DNA of 17,342 nt, from contig JAFMAA010000017.1 in assembly GCA_029785235.1 (NCBI GenBank), positions 1 to 17,342 of the forward strand. The letters are read 5' to 3'. Shown piece after piece: positions 1 to 6,879 of this stretch. The notes under the pieces are model-generated. The model was not told the DNA's origin. It saw nothing but the letters and a program-made list of their open reading frames with translations, and did no database searches. Both the position numbers and the translations under genes were made by a program. Position 1 is the stretch's first letter. Each line of letters starts with the position of its first letter. This stretch comes from Nitrososphaerota archaeon. GTDB lineage: Archaea > Thermoproteota > Nitrososphaeria > Nitrososphaerales > UBA183.

Positions 1-1022
1 TATTCCCACACCTGCTCTCCCTGAGCCTGAGAGACAGGGGGAACTTTGAGAGGGTGGAAGAGGCGACCATCGCACTGCGTCACCAGCCTATCCCAAAGGA
101 CGAGGCAGACAGGGCGTCTCTCTCCCTCGCGGACAGCTTGAAGTCGATTGGGGTGGATTTCGTCAGATGTTGGTTCCCTTGGCGTTACTTCGAGCCACAA
201 CCGCTCCCTGTCGAGAATTTGAGTTCAGTCTTGGACAAGGGATATGAACGGTGGCCAATGGACGGCCTTGTGAAGGCGCTGAAGGCGCAGGGGATATCCA
301 TCCTCCCTGTACTCGCCTGCGGCTACAACAGGATGCTCCCCTATGGGTTGACCCCCGACACGGGGACGGATGAATATATGAAGAGAGCATACGTCCACGT
401 CAGGCTGCTGGTTAGGCACTACAAGACGGACGTTGGGACTTGGCAGTTGGAGAACGAACCGAACTGGTGGAAGATGCATGAGGCAGGTGGATGGCGCTCT
501 GGAGCATCCTGGTTGGAGGGTAGGGGATTCAGAGACGCGCTCCTAAGGACTCTGAACGACGCTGTACACGAGGAAGACCAGGGCGCCACCACGACGGTGA
601 ACCTCGAAGCTGACGAGAGCCAGTTGGATGCCACTGAGTATGTGAGATTCTGTGACGTTCTCGGTTTGGACTTCTATCCGAACTACAAGTCGGCAGAGCC
701 CGTCGACGCGTCTGCGGTGAGGAGGTCGAAAGATGCCTCGAAGAATACCGGCAAACCTATACTGATAGCAGAGACAGGATACCCCAGCGGACCCTCCATT
801 CTAGGATACAGCCAAGAGAACCAAGCAGCCTATCTAGCCCAGGCGGTGAAGGGAGCATACTCCCTGGACGAGGTGACAGGTATCGGGATATGGAGATACC
901 TCGACACCTCCTGGAGGTCATTCCCTCCTCAGGAGAACCATTTCGGGCTCGTCGACGAGAAGGATGGCCCCAAGAGCGCCTGGTACAGGTACGGAGAGGT
1001 CTTGAGGGAACTTCGTGGATGA
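1..1022 (+). CDS. Clan GH-A-type glycoside hydrolase, 5' end missing
   Basis: Probable TIM-barrel glycoside hydrolase acting on a beta-linked glycan. The reading frame is open to the left edge (first full codon at base 3), so the true start is outside the window; a GTG at 54 is an internal candidate. Counting from that GTG, Asn134-Glu135-Pro136 in WQLENEPNWW fits the clan GH-A acid/base glutamate after strand 4. Glu240 in ILIAETGYPSG fits the strand-7 nucleophile. LDFYPNY and IGIWRYLDT are further barrel-strand motifs. The visible part is about 340 residues, which covers most of a catalytic domain. No signal peptide can be judged because the N-terminus is missing. The exact GH family and substrate cannot be assigned by eye; the AETGYP motif is reminiscent of GH53, GH39 or GH17-like enzymes. 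The gene ends 65 bases before the tRNA gene. Confidence 0.75.
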   Translation, partial: FPHLLSLSLRDRGNFERVEEATIALRHQPIPKDEADRASLSLADSLKSIGVDFVRCWFPWRYFEPQPLPVENLSSVLDKGYERWPMDGLVKALKAQGISILPVLACGYNRMLPYGLTPDTGTDEYMKRAYVHVRLLVRHYKTDVGTWQLENEPNWWKMHEAGGWRSGASWLEGRGFRDALLRTLNDAVHEEDQGATTTVNLEADESQLDATEYVRFCDVLGLDFYPNYKSAEPVDASAVRRSKDASKNTGKPILIAETGYPSGPSILGYSQENQAAYLAQAVKGAYSLDEVTGIGIWRYLDTSWRSFPPQENHFGLVDEKDGPKSAWYRYGEVLRELRG

Positions 1023-1055
1023 AGGCGGGCGCTCGCCATTCCGACGCCTCCAACT

Positions 1056-1063
1056 CTTTTAAC
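1056..1063 (+). promoter_or_regulatory. TATA-like element for the tRNA gene
   Basis: CTTTTAAC sits in a GC-rich spacer, centred about 28 bases before the first base of the tRNA acceptor stem. This is the usual archaeal TATA-box distance for a transcript beginning at or near the tRNA 5' end. Confidence 0.5.
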
Positions 1064-1087
1064 GGGCGCCCCCGGGCCCGGAATTGC

Positions 1088-1189
1088 GGGCCGGTCGTCT
1101 AGTCTGGTAGGATACAGGGTCTCCGTCCAGTCCCTTGGCAAAGAAATCCAGACTGGGAGAGGTCGGGGGTCCAAATCCCCCCCGGTCCA
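1088..1189 (+). tRNA. tRNA gene with probable intron; isotype unresolved, Trp(CCA) best guess
   Basis: The 7-bp acceptor stem GGGCCGG (1088-1094) pairs with CCGGTCC (1182-1188), followed by A73. A 5-bp T stem (1165-1169 with 1177-1181) closes a 7-base loop. A D arm with the conserved AGTCTGGTA loop lies at 1097-1113. The gene is 102 bases, about 26 longer than a normal type I tRNA, so an intron is expected; archaeal tRNA-Trp commonly has one. The anticodon arm does not resolve. CAGGG (1115-1119), at the normal stem position, has no partner downstream. TCTCC (1120-1124) pairs with GGAGA (1156-1160) and would present U33-CCA-G37 (Trp), but this leaves six extra bases after the D arm. A second TCCAG is at 1147-1151. 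The T loop reads TCCAAAT, so position 55 is C instead of the usual T. A T-rich stretch follows at 1191. It could instead be a decayed tRNA. Confidence 0.7.
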
Positions 1190-1198
1190 CTTTTGTCC

Positions 1199-2110
1199 TT
1201 AGCTAGCGTGATGTGTACCCGTGATTTCTTTGTACCCCGCGTACACGTTCCCGAACCCGATGACACCAACGGTCAGGAGGACCAGGACGGAAGAGACGCC
1301 TATCGACGACAGGTTGGGGATGGGGTTTCCGGTGCTTATGGCCAACGAGTCTATGAACGGAAAGGCCACTATCAGCGCGCCGATGGCGGCGAAGGCAAGC
1401 CCGCCGAGATAAAGGGTTCGTGCGGCGGCAGATCTTCCGACGTACTTTATCTGCTCGATTGTAAGCTTCTTCACTCTCATTATGTTTGCGAAGACGGACC
1501 CTATGATGATTTGCATGAACATAGTCCCTATGCCAAAGGCAGTGCCCACCAGGGCCGCATAGAATATGTTGGGCATCTGTGGTGCAAGTATGAACACGAT
1601 TATGCTAGCGTACGCGCCTATTCCCCACCCGGCGATAAAACCATGAATGGTGGCCAACTTCAGCGGCACCGGCTTGGCTCTGTCCTCTGATTCATGCATC
1701 GGGAGCCTCTCCGCCTTGGTCGTATGATGTTCTTTGCCTCCGAGGAACCTGTCGAGGGGGATGTGCACGTCCGTCCCCTTCAGCAGATAGTACCCTGCGA
1801 GGAGCATGCCTAATCCTACCAAGACATAGACGTAACCGTCAAGATTGTAGGTTTCGTAGACGGCTGCCAGACCCGCGAAGCCAAGTGCCGCCAATATGGT
1901 CCGCTGGACTGTGAATCCACCTGAGAACATGAACCCCGCACGCATCCCTCCCCTGGTGCTGTAGCTCCCTATGGAGTAGCTGAAGGTGATCGGCCAGGTG
2001 TGCTCGTCAGGGGTCAAGCCGTGCAGCATCCCCAAGATTAAGGCGATCCCTAAGACTACCGGTATAGCTAGATCTGAGGCGGGGTGCAGAATGGAGTTAA
2101 GGTCGAACAT
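1199..2110 (-). CDS. Multi-pass membrane protein, NicO/NiCoT-like metal transporter
   Basis: A 303-residue integral membrane protein with about seven hydrophobic segments. Near the end of the first segment is HGLTPDEH. This H-x4-D-x-H pattern resembles the H-x4-D-H metal motif of nickel/cobalt transporters (NiCoT and RcnA/NicO). A second His-Gly, in IHGFIAGWGIGAY, may start an internal repeat. Between segments 3 and 4 is a charged loop with four histidines (GGKEHHTTKAERLPMHESED), also common in metal transporters. The ATG overlaps the last 14 bases of the DtxR-family gene, so the two are co-transcribed and probably translationally coupled. Metal transport under metal-responsive control is therefore the best inference. 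Direction of transport and the metal cannot be told. Other small-solute exporters with His motifs remain possible. Confidence 0.7.
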   Translation of the reverse strand: MFDLNSILHPASDLAIPVVLGIALILGMLHGLTPDEHTWPITFSYSIGSYSTRGGMRAGFMFSGGFTVQRTILAALGFAGLAAVYETYNLDGYVYVLVGLGMLLAGYYLLKGTDVHIPLDRFLGGKEHHTTKAERLPMHESEDRAKPVPLKLATIHGFIAGWGIGAYASIIVFILAPQMPNIFYAALVGTAFGIGTMFMQIIIGSVFANIMRVKKLTIEQIKYVGRSAAARTLYLGGLAFAAIGALIVAFPFIDSLAISTGNPIPNLSSIGVSSVLVLLTVGVIGFGNVYAGYKEITGTHHAS

Positions 2111-2531
2111 GTGTTGTTCCTCCTGGTATCGGTCTTCCGTGGGGGCACTTGTCTGGGTGGCTCATATGGGCGCAAAGGTTCTCCAGAACTGTTTCGTTTA
2201 CTTTGCCTGTAAGAGAAGATGAGACTTCGCATGCATCCTCCAACGGGAGGCCGTTCCTTACGAGCAGTGTCTCGAAGATTCTATGCTCTCTGGTGGCTCC
2301 GTTGAAATACTCCAACCCGCTCACTGTAAGCTTGTACCCGCTGGGACCCTTCTCGATCAAGTCAGCCTCGACCAACTTCCCCAAGAACTGCAGGGCCGTT
2401 GGCGAAGTCACTTTCATCCTGAATGCGACGTCTTTGACCCTCGCAGGCCAGCCGCTCAAAGAGAGAGAATGGACGGCCTCGATGCAGTCCAAGTCCCTCT
2501 TGCTGACACCCGAGACCGACTTAGGTTTCAC
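2097..2531 (-). CDS. DtxR-family metal-dependent transcriptional regulator
   Basis: A 144-residue protein with an N-terminal winged helix (about residues 10-75: VKDVAFRMKVTSPTALQFL then GYKLTVSGLEYF) and a DtxR-type dimerisation and metal domain (76-134) ending in CPHGRPIP, a hallmark of the family. His83 and Glu87 match DtxR His79 and Glu83, and Cys101 matches Cys102. The usual Glu and His ligands three and four residues after that Cys are replaced by Ser104 and Ser105, and the His98 equivalent is Leu97. No SH3-like C-terminal domain is present, as in short MntR/SirR-type members. The GTG start is forced, because an in-frame TAG lies directly before it. It lies inside one of two inverted repeats and 26 bases from a TATA-like element, indicating a leaderless, autorepressed gene. 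It probably controls itself and the overlapping transporter gene. Confidence 0.85.
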   Translation of the reverse strand: MKPKSVSGVSKRDLDCIEAVHSLSLSGWPARVKDVAFRMKVTSPTALQFLGKLVEADLIEKGPSGYKLTVSGLEYFNGATREHRIFETLLVRNGLPLEDACEVSSSLTGKVNETVLENLCAHMSHPDKCPHGRPIPGGTTHVRP

Positions 2532-2555
2532 CTAATTTGGTTAGGTAATACCTAA
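2521..2555 (-). promoter_or_regulatory. Tandem operator for the DtxR-family regulator
   Basis: Two perfect 6-3-6 inverted repeats, TTAGGT-TTC-ACCTAA (2521-2535) and TTAGGT-AAT-ACCTAA (2541-2555), have centres 20 bp apart, about two helical turns. The half-site TTAGGT/ACCTAA matches that of DtxR/IdeR boxes, though the spacer here is 3 instead of about 7. The first repeat covers the GTG start (2529-2531). The second touches the TATA-like element, so binding would block both transcription initiation and elongation. Confidence 0.8.
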
Positions 2556-2560
2556 TTTAA
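2553..2560 (-). promoter_or_regulatory. TATA-like element of the DtxR-transporter operon
   Basis: TTAAATTA on the minus strand is centred about 26 bases before the GTG at 2531, the spacing expected for a leaderless archaeal transcript. It overlaps the end of the second inverted repeat. Confidence 0.6.
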
Positions 2561-2596
2561 GGCTTGTGCCGTCAGGCGCCTGGTCGACGCCAGGGG

Positions 2597-3931
2597 TTAC
2601 TGTAGAGCTCCCTCGTAGGGGCTAGAGGGGGCCGGGAACCTCCCCATCACCCCTACTGCCACGAACAGGAGCAGTGCAGCTAGGATGAAAGTAGTGTAGT
2701 AGCCGTCGTACACTGAAACGAAGCCAGAGAAGAATGAACCCGCCATCGAGGCCAACCCCACCACCGCGGAGTAGACCCCTAGGGCGGCCCCCGCTGTCCT
2801 GCTCTGAACAGTCGTGAAAATCATGGTGTTTGCGGACGTGTAGTAGACGGCGAAGGCGATTCCGCCCGCCACAGGGTAGAGTATCATTGCGGGTATCAGG
2901 AACAATGGTCCTGTAATCAGCAGAGCCGCGACGCCCAAGGCTAGGTACATCCATCCCCTGAGGAGTATTCCCTGGACCAAAGAAGTCACTAGACTTCGCG
3001 AACTGACGTAGCGCCCGGCCACCCTGAACGCCACTGTTTGGACGACCATCCCCACAAGAATCACAGCAAAGACGTCCTGGTCTGGGAGCGAGAAGAGGTG
3101 CATCGCCGGCACGAACGACGTGTTGAACAGCCCGCTCGATGTATAGAAGAGGATTGTTGATATGTAGAACAGCGGGACGCTCCTGGTCAGGGTAGAGCGC
3201 ACCCCTCGGAAGGCGCGCTTGAAGTCGGAAAGGGTGGGGATGACAACGAAGAAGACCGGGTTAGCCAAGAGCCGCGTGAAGAAGCTGGGTCTCCTCGCCA
3301 CTACGGTCTCCCTCTCTAGCACGAATTTCGGCTCCTTGATCATCAGTAGCGCCATCACAGAAGAGGTCAAGGACAGGGCACCCATGGGGACGAACAGGAG
3401 GACTAGTTGACCTGGCAGGAGATCAGTCCAAAAGGTACTGGCCACCAAACCCACAACGTTGCCGACGCTCGAAACCATCGAGAGCTTCGCGAACGCATTG
3501 GCCCACCTGCCCTTCTGCTCCGTCTCCATTATCAGGAGGCTCAGAGGCGTCGCTGATGCGAAGGAGACGAACGATATGACTCCGTATCGTACGATTGTGC
3601 CAGCGGCTGATCCTGCAAAGAAAAATGAAACGAGCGCCACCGCCGTCAGGGCATAGCTCAAGGCAATTAGCCCCCTACGCTTGTGCAGCCTGTCGATGGT
3701 GACCCCCCAGAACAGGGCCGCAGGTATGCTGATCCCATTGTAGACGGCGGAAGCGAGACCGCCGTAAATCGTCCCCAACGCCTGCCCGTTCAACGTGATC
3801 AGGTAGAGCAGGACCATAGTCCCCAGAGGGCCGGTGGCCACCGAGACAGGGAAGGTGCTGTAGAGCCACCTGTCATTCCTGGAGCCGGAACCTGCTGCCA
3901 CGAGTCCAATCCCCGGTGCACATCGGTTCAT
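2597..3931 (-). CDS. Major facilitator superfamily (MFS) transporter
   Basis: About 444 residues with roughly twelve hydrophobic segments in two halves, joined by a basic central stretch (LERETVVARRPSFFTRLLANP). The N-terminal half has ALFWGVTIDRLHKRRGLI, the loop 2-3 G-x-x-x-D-R-x-x-R-R motif A typical of MFS carriers. It should move a small solute or drug across the cytoplasmic membrane; the substrate is not visible. The frame stays open upstream to 4090, but that would overlap the divergent methyltransferase gene by about 100 bases and add an unmembrane-like leader. The ATG at 3931 is preferred, giving a 61-base divergent promoter region. The true start could be slightly further in. The stop is 65 bases from the start of the DtxR-family gene. 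Confidence 0.8.
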   Translation of the reverse strand: MNRCAPGIGLVAAGSGSRNDRWLYSTFPVSVATGPLGTMVLLYLITLNGQALGTIYGGLASAVYNGISIPAALFWGVTIDRLHKRRGLIALSYALTAVALVSFFFAGSAAGTIVRYGVISFVSFASATPLSLLIMETEQKGRWANAFAKLSMVSSVGNVVGLVASTFWTDLLPGQLVLLFVPMGALSLTSSVMALLMIKEPKFVLERETVVARRPSFFTRLLANPVFFVVIPTLSDFKRAFRGVRSTLTRSVPLFYISTILFYTSSGLFNTSFVPAMHLFSLPDQDVFAVILVGMVVQTVAFRVAGRYVSSRSLVTSLVQGILLRGWMYLALGVAALLITGPLFLIPAMILYPVAGGIAFAVYYTSANTMIFTTVQSRTAGAALGVYSAVVGLASMAGSFFSGFVSVYDGYYTTFILAALLLFVAVGVMGRFPAPSSPYEGALQ

Positions 3932-3962
3932 CTGTCTTACACAGGCCCCACGCGGGCAAGAC

Positions 3963-3972
3963 TGAATTATCG
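3963..3972. promoter_or_regulatory. AT-rich element shared by divergent MFS and methyltransferase genes
   Basis: TGAATTATCG is the only AT-rich patch in the 61-base gap. It is centred about 26 bases before the TTG start at 3993, a good leaderless TATA position on the plus strand. It is about 36 bases from the MFS start on the minus strand. Confidence 0.45.
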
Positions 3973-3992
3973 GGCGCAGTGGCCGCCGGTGC

Positions 3993-4817
3993 TTGACCTT
4001 ACTCGGCAGGAGGTTAGCCGTCTCGATTCCGGACACAGTCCTCGAGGAGAAAGACTCGCCCAGGGAGAAGACGGTGAAGGTGGGGACCATCGCCAGAGCG
4101 TGCGCAATCTATGGCGTGGACACCATAGAGATTTTTCGCGACCCGAGGGGGAGAGGGGAAGGGCCGTGGGTCAGGAAGGTGCTCGAATATCTCGAAACGC
4201 CGCAATATCTGAGGCGCAGAATCTACCCGATTGATGAGTCTCTGAAGTACGCCGGCGTCCTGCCGCCCCTCCGGATACCCTCCCACAAAGGCAAGGTCCG
4301 AATTGACCAGGTGGCCGTTGGAGACGTCAGGGAGGGGTTGACCAATGGTGATGGGACGGTCGACGTCGGTCTGGATGCCAGCCTTAGGCTGGAGGGGAGC
4401 TCGCCAGCGGGGAGGCGCGTCACTGTGAAGATTGTCGACGTCAGTCCCCCGACCGCAGTGGCGATACCAAGGGAGGCCGCGGGAGCGTACTGGGGATACG
4501 AAGTCGAAGAGAAGGCGTACACGGAGGTGCTGGTAGACAGGAGATTCGAGGTCAAGATAGCTACCTCACGTTTGGGGAAACCATTGAAGAGGGTCCTCGG
4601 GACACTCAGCGAGTCCATGCAACGTGCTAGCGGTGTCAAGCTGATATTCGGCCCTCCGTCGAGGGGGCTTTACGAGATCTTCGGGCGGAAGCTGACGGAG
4701 GAAGCAGGCTTCGTCGTGAACCTCTACCCAGAGCAGCACGTTGAGACGGTGCGAACAGAGGAAGCGATATTCGCAGGTTTGGGACTCGTCTGCACCGTCC
4801 TAACCGGGAAAGCTTAA
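3993..4817 (+). CDS. SPOUT-family RNA methyltransferase (COG2106 type)
   Basis: A 274-residue protein of the archaeal/eukaryotic COG2106 family (relatives of human SPOUT1/C9orf114), predicted to be an S-adenosylmethionine-dependent RNA methyltransferase with a C-terminal trefoil knot. Visible family features are the N-terminal VSIPDTVLEEK and KVGTIARACAIYGVDTIEIF, a middle OB-fold-like beta-rich insert (about residues 95-165), and the knot-side motifs LSESM, IFGPPSRGLYEIF, NLYPEQ and ETVRTEEAIFAGL. Length is normal. The start is TTG, chosen because it matches the family N-terminus and lies 26 bases from a TATA-like element. A gene of this family commonly sits directly before the L3 gene in archaea, as here (47-base gap), suggesting a link to ribosome assembly. 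The target nucleotide is unknown. Confidence 0.85.
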   Translation: MTLLGRRLAVSIPDTVLEEKDSPREKTVKVGTIARACAIYGVDTIEIFRDPRGRGEGPWVRKVLEYLETPQYLRRRIYPIDESLKYAGVLPPLRIPSHKGKVRIDQVAVGDVREGLTNGDGTVDVGLDASLRLEGSSPAGRRVTVKIVDVSPPTAVAIPREAAGAYWGYEVEEKAYTEVLVDRRFEVKIATSRLGKPLKRVLGTLSESMQRASGVKLIFGPPSRGLYEIFGRKLTEEAGFVVNLYPEQHVETVRTEEAIFAGLGLVCTVLTGKA

Positions 4818-4864
4818 GTGCGAACCGTAAAACGGGCCCTCGGAAAAGGAAGGTTTAGCGTGAA

Positions 4865-5818
4865 TTGGGACATAGGAAGCATTCTGCGCCCCGCAGAGGG
4901 AGTCTCGCGTACCGGCCAAGAGGCCGCGCCAAGAGCCTCGTCCCCCGAGTCAGGACATGGCCTAAGGTAGAATCGGAAAAGCCGACTCTCTTGGGTTTCC
5001 CGGGTTATAAGGCCGGGACCGCCCACGTAATCACTGTGGACGATAGGGCGAAGACCCCCAACTTTGGCAAGCCCCTGTTCAACCTGTCAAGTATCCTCGC
5101 CCTCCCAGACTCACAAATAATCGGCTTGCGGCTGTACAAGCACGAAAACGGCCAAGATATGGCCATAGCTGACGTGAAGCAGGGAATCCAGACCGGCTTG
5201 GACAAGTTACCCGTCGACAAAGCCAGCAGGGTGGCTGCGGTTGTAGCTTCAATCCCCCGTGATGTCGGCCTCTCGCAAAAGAAGCCCATCGTGATGGAGG
5301 TGGGGGTGTCCGGGGGAGACATCAAAGGGCAGACAGAGTTTGTGCTAGGGCTGATTGGAAAGAAGGTGAAGTTCACCGACATGTTCAAACCTGGGATGTA
5401 TGTGGACGTCCTCGGCATCACCAAAGGAAAGGGGTACGAAGGCCCGATTACGAGGTTTGGAGTCAAGAGGAAGCAGCACAAGTCTAGGAAAAGCGTCAGG
5501 GCCGTCGGAGTCATAGGGCCATGGCACCCCGCGGCAGTGATGTACACCATCGCAAGGGCAGGGCAGATGGGCTTCCATCAAAGGACTGAAACCGGGAAGA
5601 GAATCCTGCTAGTCGGAAACGCTTCAGCGAACCCGGTTACACCCAGCGGCGGGTTCGAGCACTTCGGTAACGTGGCGGGAGATTATGCGGTAGTGGGGGG
5701 ATCGGTCCCTGGGCCGGCGAGAAGATTCGTAATGGTTAGGATGAGGGCGAGGGGGTTATCGAAGAACCAAAGCCCTCCCCAGGTGATAGAAGTTAGCACG
5801 ATGGTGAGGGGCCGATGA
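4865..5818 (+). CDS. rpl3: Large-subunit ribosomal protein uL3
   Basis: A 317-residue archaeal/eukaryotic-type L3, an early-assembling 23S rRNA-binding protein near the peptidyl transferase centre. The N-terminus GHRKHSAPRRGSLAY is diagnostic. ITRFGVKRKQHKSRKSVR and GPWHPAAVMYTIARAGQMGFHQRTE form the extension reaching towards the catalytic centre, with the conserved W-H-P-A loop. The start codon is TTG, unusual for such a highly expressed gene, but it matches the family start exactly and no in-frame ATG or GTG lies near. A purine-rich GGAAGG is about 14 bases upstream, and a weak TATA-like TAAAA (4828-4832) suggests a possible extra promoter. The stop overlaps the next start by four bases (ATGA). 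Confidence 0.97.
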   Translation: MGHRKHSAPRRGSLAYRPRGRAKSLVPRVRTWPKVESEKPTLLGFPGYKAGTAHVITVDDRAKTPNFGKPLFNLSSILALPDSQIIGLRLYKHENGQDMAIADVKQGIQTGLDKLPVDKASRVAAVVASIPRDVGLSQKKPIVMEVGVSGGDIKGQTEFVLGLIGKKVKFTDMFKPGMYVDVLGITKGKGYEGPITRFGVKRKQHKSRKSVRAVGVIGPWHPAAVMYTIARAGQMGFHQRTETGKRILLVGNASANPVTPSGGFEHFGNVAGDYAVVGGSVPGPARRFVMVRMRARGLSKNQSPPQVIEVSTMVRGR

Positions 5819-6609
5819 AGGCGGAAGTCATAGACATGAACGGTAAGCCAGCGGGAGAGGTTGATGTCCCTGCTGTGTTTTCCACTCCGCTTAGGTCGGA
5901 CCTGGTGAAGAAGATGTTCTGGTTAGTGGGGTCACACCATATCCAGCCGAAGGGGAGGGATCCTATGGCAGGTGAGAGGACTACCGCGGAGACCCACAGC
6001 CCTCCGACTGGGACGGGGCAATCTAGAATTCCGCGGGTCAAGGGAGAGAGATACTCGAAGAGTGGCGTCGCCGCGGGGGTAGCGAGTGTGGTGAAGGGGC
6101 GACTCCCTCATCCCCCAAGATCCGAGAAGGTGATTCACCTGGGTGTGAATAAGAAAGAGAACAGGTTAGCCACCAACTCTGCGATCGCCTACACTGCCAA
6201 CGTCGACGCCGTGAGAGCCAGGGGGCACAGGGTATCAAAGATCACTCTTCCATTGGTGGTCGCGGACGACATAGAGACTGTAGAGAAGACCGGCGAGCTT
6301 GTCTCCTTCTTTGAGAAGGTCGAACTGAAGGACGAGCTCCAGAGGGTTGACTCTCACGTCAAACGCAACTCCGGGAAGAGGCGTCTCAGGGGGAGGGCGT
6401 ACCGGACGGGCGTGGGACCACTGATTGTTGTAACCAATGACCGGGGTGTCGGTAAAGCCGCCGGAGGGATACCAGGTGTCGCGGTCACAAAGGTTGAGAG
6501 CCTGAGCGTCTTGGATTTGGCGCCAGGGGGGGTCCCTGGGAGACTCACGATTTGGACTGAATCGGCGTTCAGCGCGCTGGGCTCTAGAATCAGGGGTGTG
6601 GCGTCGTAG
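5815..6609 (+). CDS. rpl4: Large-subunit ribosomal protein uL4
   Basis: A 264-residue archaeal-type L4 (L4e/L1e), which binds 23S rRNA domain I and lines the exit tunnel with a long loop. The loop is seen in the basic, Gly/Pro-rich region 40-105 (GRDPMAGERTTAETHSPPTG, then SRIPRVKGERYSKSG and HPPRSEK). The C-terminal part carries RRLRGRAYRTGVGPLIVV and PGVAVTKVESLSVLDLAPGG, typical of the family. The ATG overlaps the L3 stop (ATGA) and has a good ribosome-binding sequence, GAGG, about nine bases upstream. This implies tight translational coupling with L3. Confidence 0.97.
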   Translation: MKAEVIDMNGKPAGEVDVPAVFSTPLRSDLVKKMFWLVGSHHIQPKGRDPMAGERTTAETHSPPTGTGQSRIPRVKGERYSKSGVAAGVASVVKGRLPHPPRSEKVIHLGVNKKENRLATNSAIAYTANVDAVRARGHRVSKITLPLVVADDIETVEKTGELVSFFEKVELKDELQRVDSHVKRNSGKRRLRGRAYRTGVGPLIVVTNDRGVGKAAGGIPGVAVTKVESLSVLDLAPGGVPGRLTIWTESAFSALGSRIRGVAS

Positions 6610-6876
6610 ATGCGGCTTGAAGACGCCCAGAAGATTCTGAAGAGGCCCTACGTAACAGAGCGGACCTTCGACCAAATCGAGCGCGAGAACAAACTATGCT
6701 TTGTCGTTGAAGACAGGGTTACCAAGACCCAGATAGCTAGTGCGGTGCAGGCCCTCTATGAGGTTGAGGTGGACTCCGTGAACACTTCAAGGACGACTAG
6801 GGGGAAGAAAGCTTTCGTTAGGTTGACTGAACGGGGCAAGGCAGCGGAATTGGCGACCAAGATGGGGCTGGTGTAA
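6610..6876 (+). CDS. rpl23: Large-subunit ribosomal protein uL23
   Basis: An 88-residue archaeal L23, which sits by the tunnel exit and forms part of the docking site for signal recognition particle and chaperones. The family pattern is clear: ILKRPYVTERTFDQIERENKL, then FVVEDRVTKTQIASAVQALY and VDSVNTSRTTRGKKAFVRL. Length is normal for an archaeal member. The ATG follows the L4 stop with no gap, and the gene ends three bases before L2. Confidence 0.97.
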   Translation: MRLEDAQKILKRPYVTERTFDQIERENKLCFVVEDRVTKTQIASAVQALYEVEVDSVNTSRTTRGKKAFVRLTERGKAAELATKMGLV

Positions 6877-6879
6877 GAA

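Noticed and set aside
1193..1690. Plus-strand open frame of 165 codons opposite the membrane transporter
   Set aside because: It is a shadow of the minus-strand transporter frame; its translation is low in hydrophobic residues and resembles no protein family.
3932..4090. N-terminal extension of the MFS gene to 4090
   Set aside because: It would overlap the methyltransferase gene and its promoter. The added residues are not membrane-like, and the ATG at 3931 is adequate.
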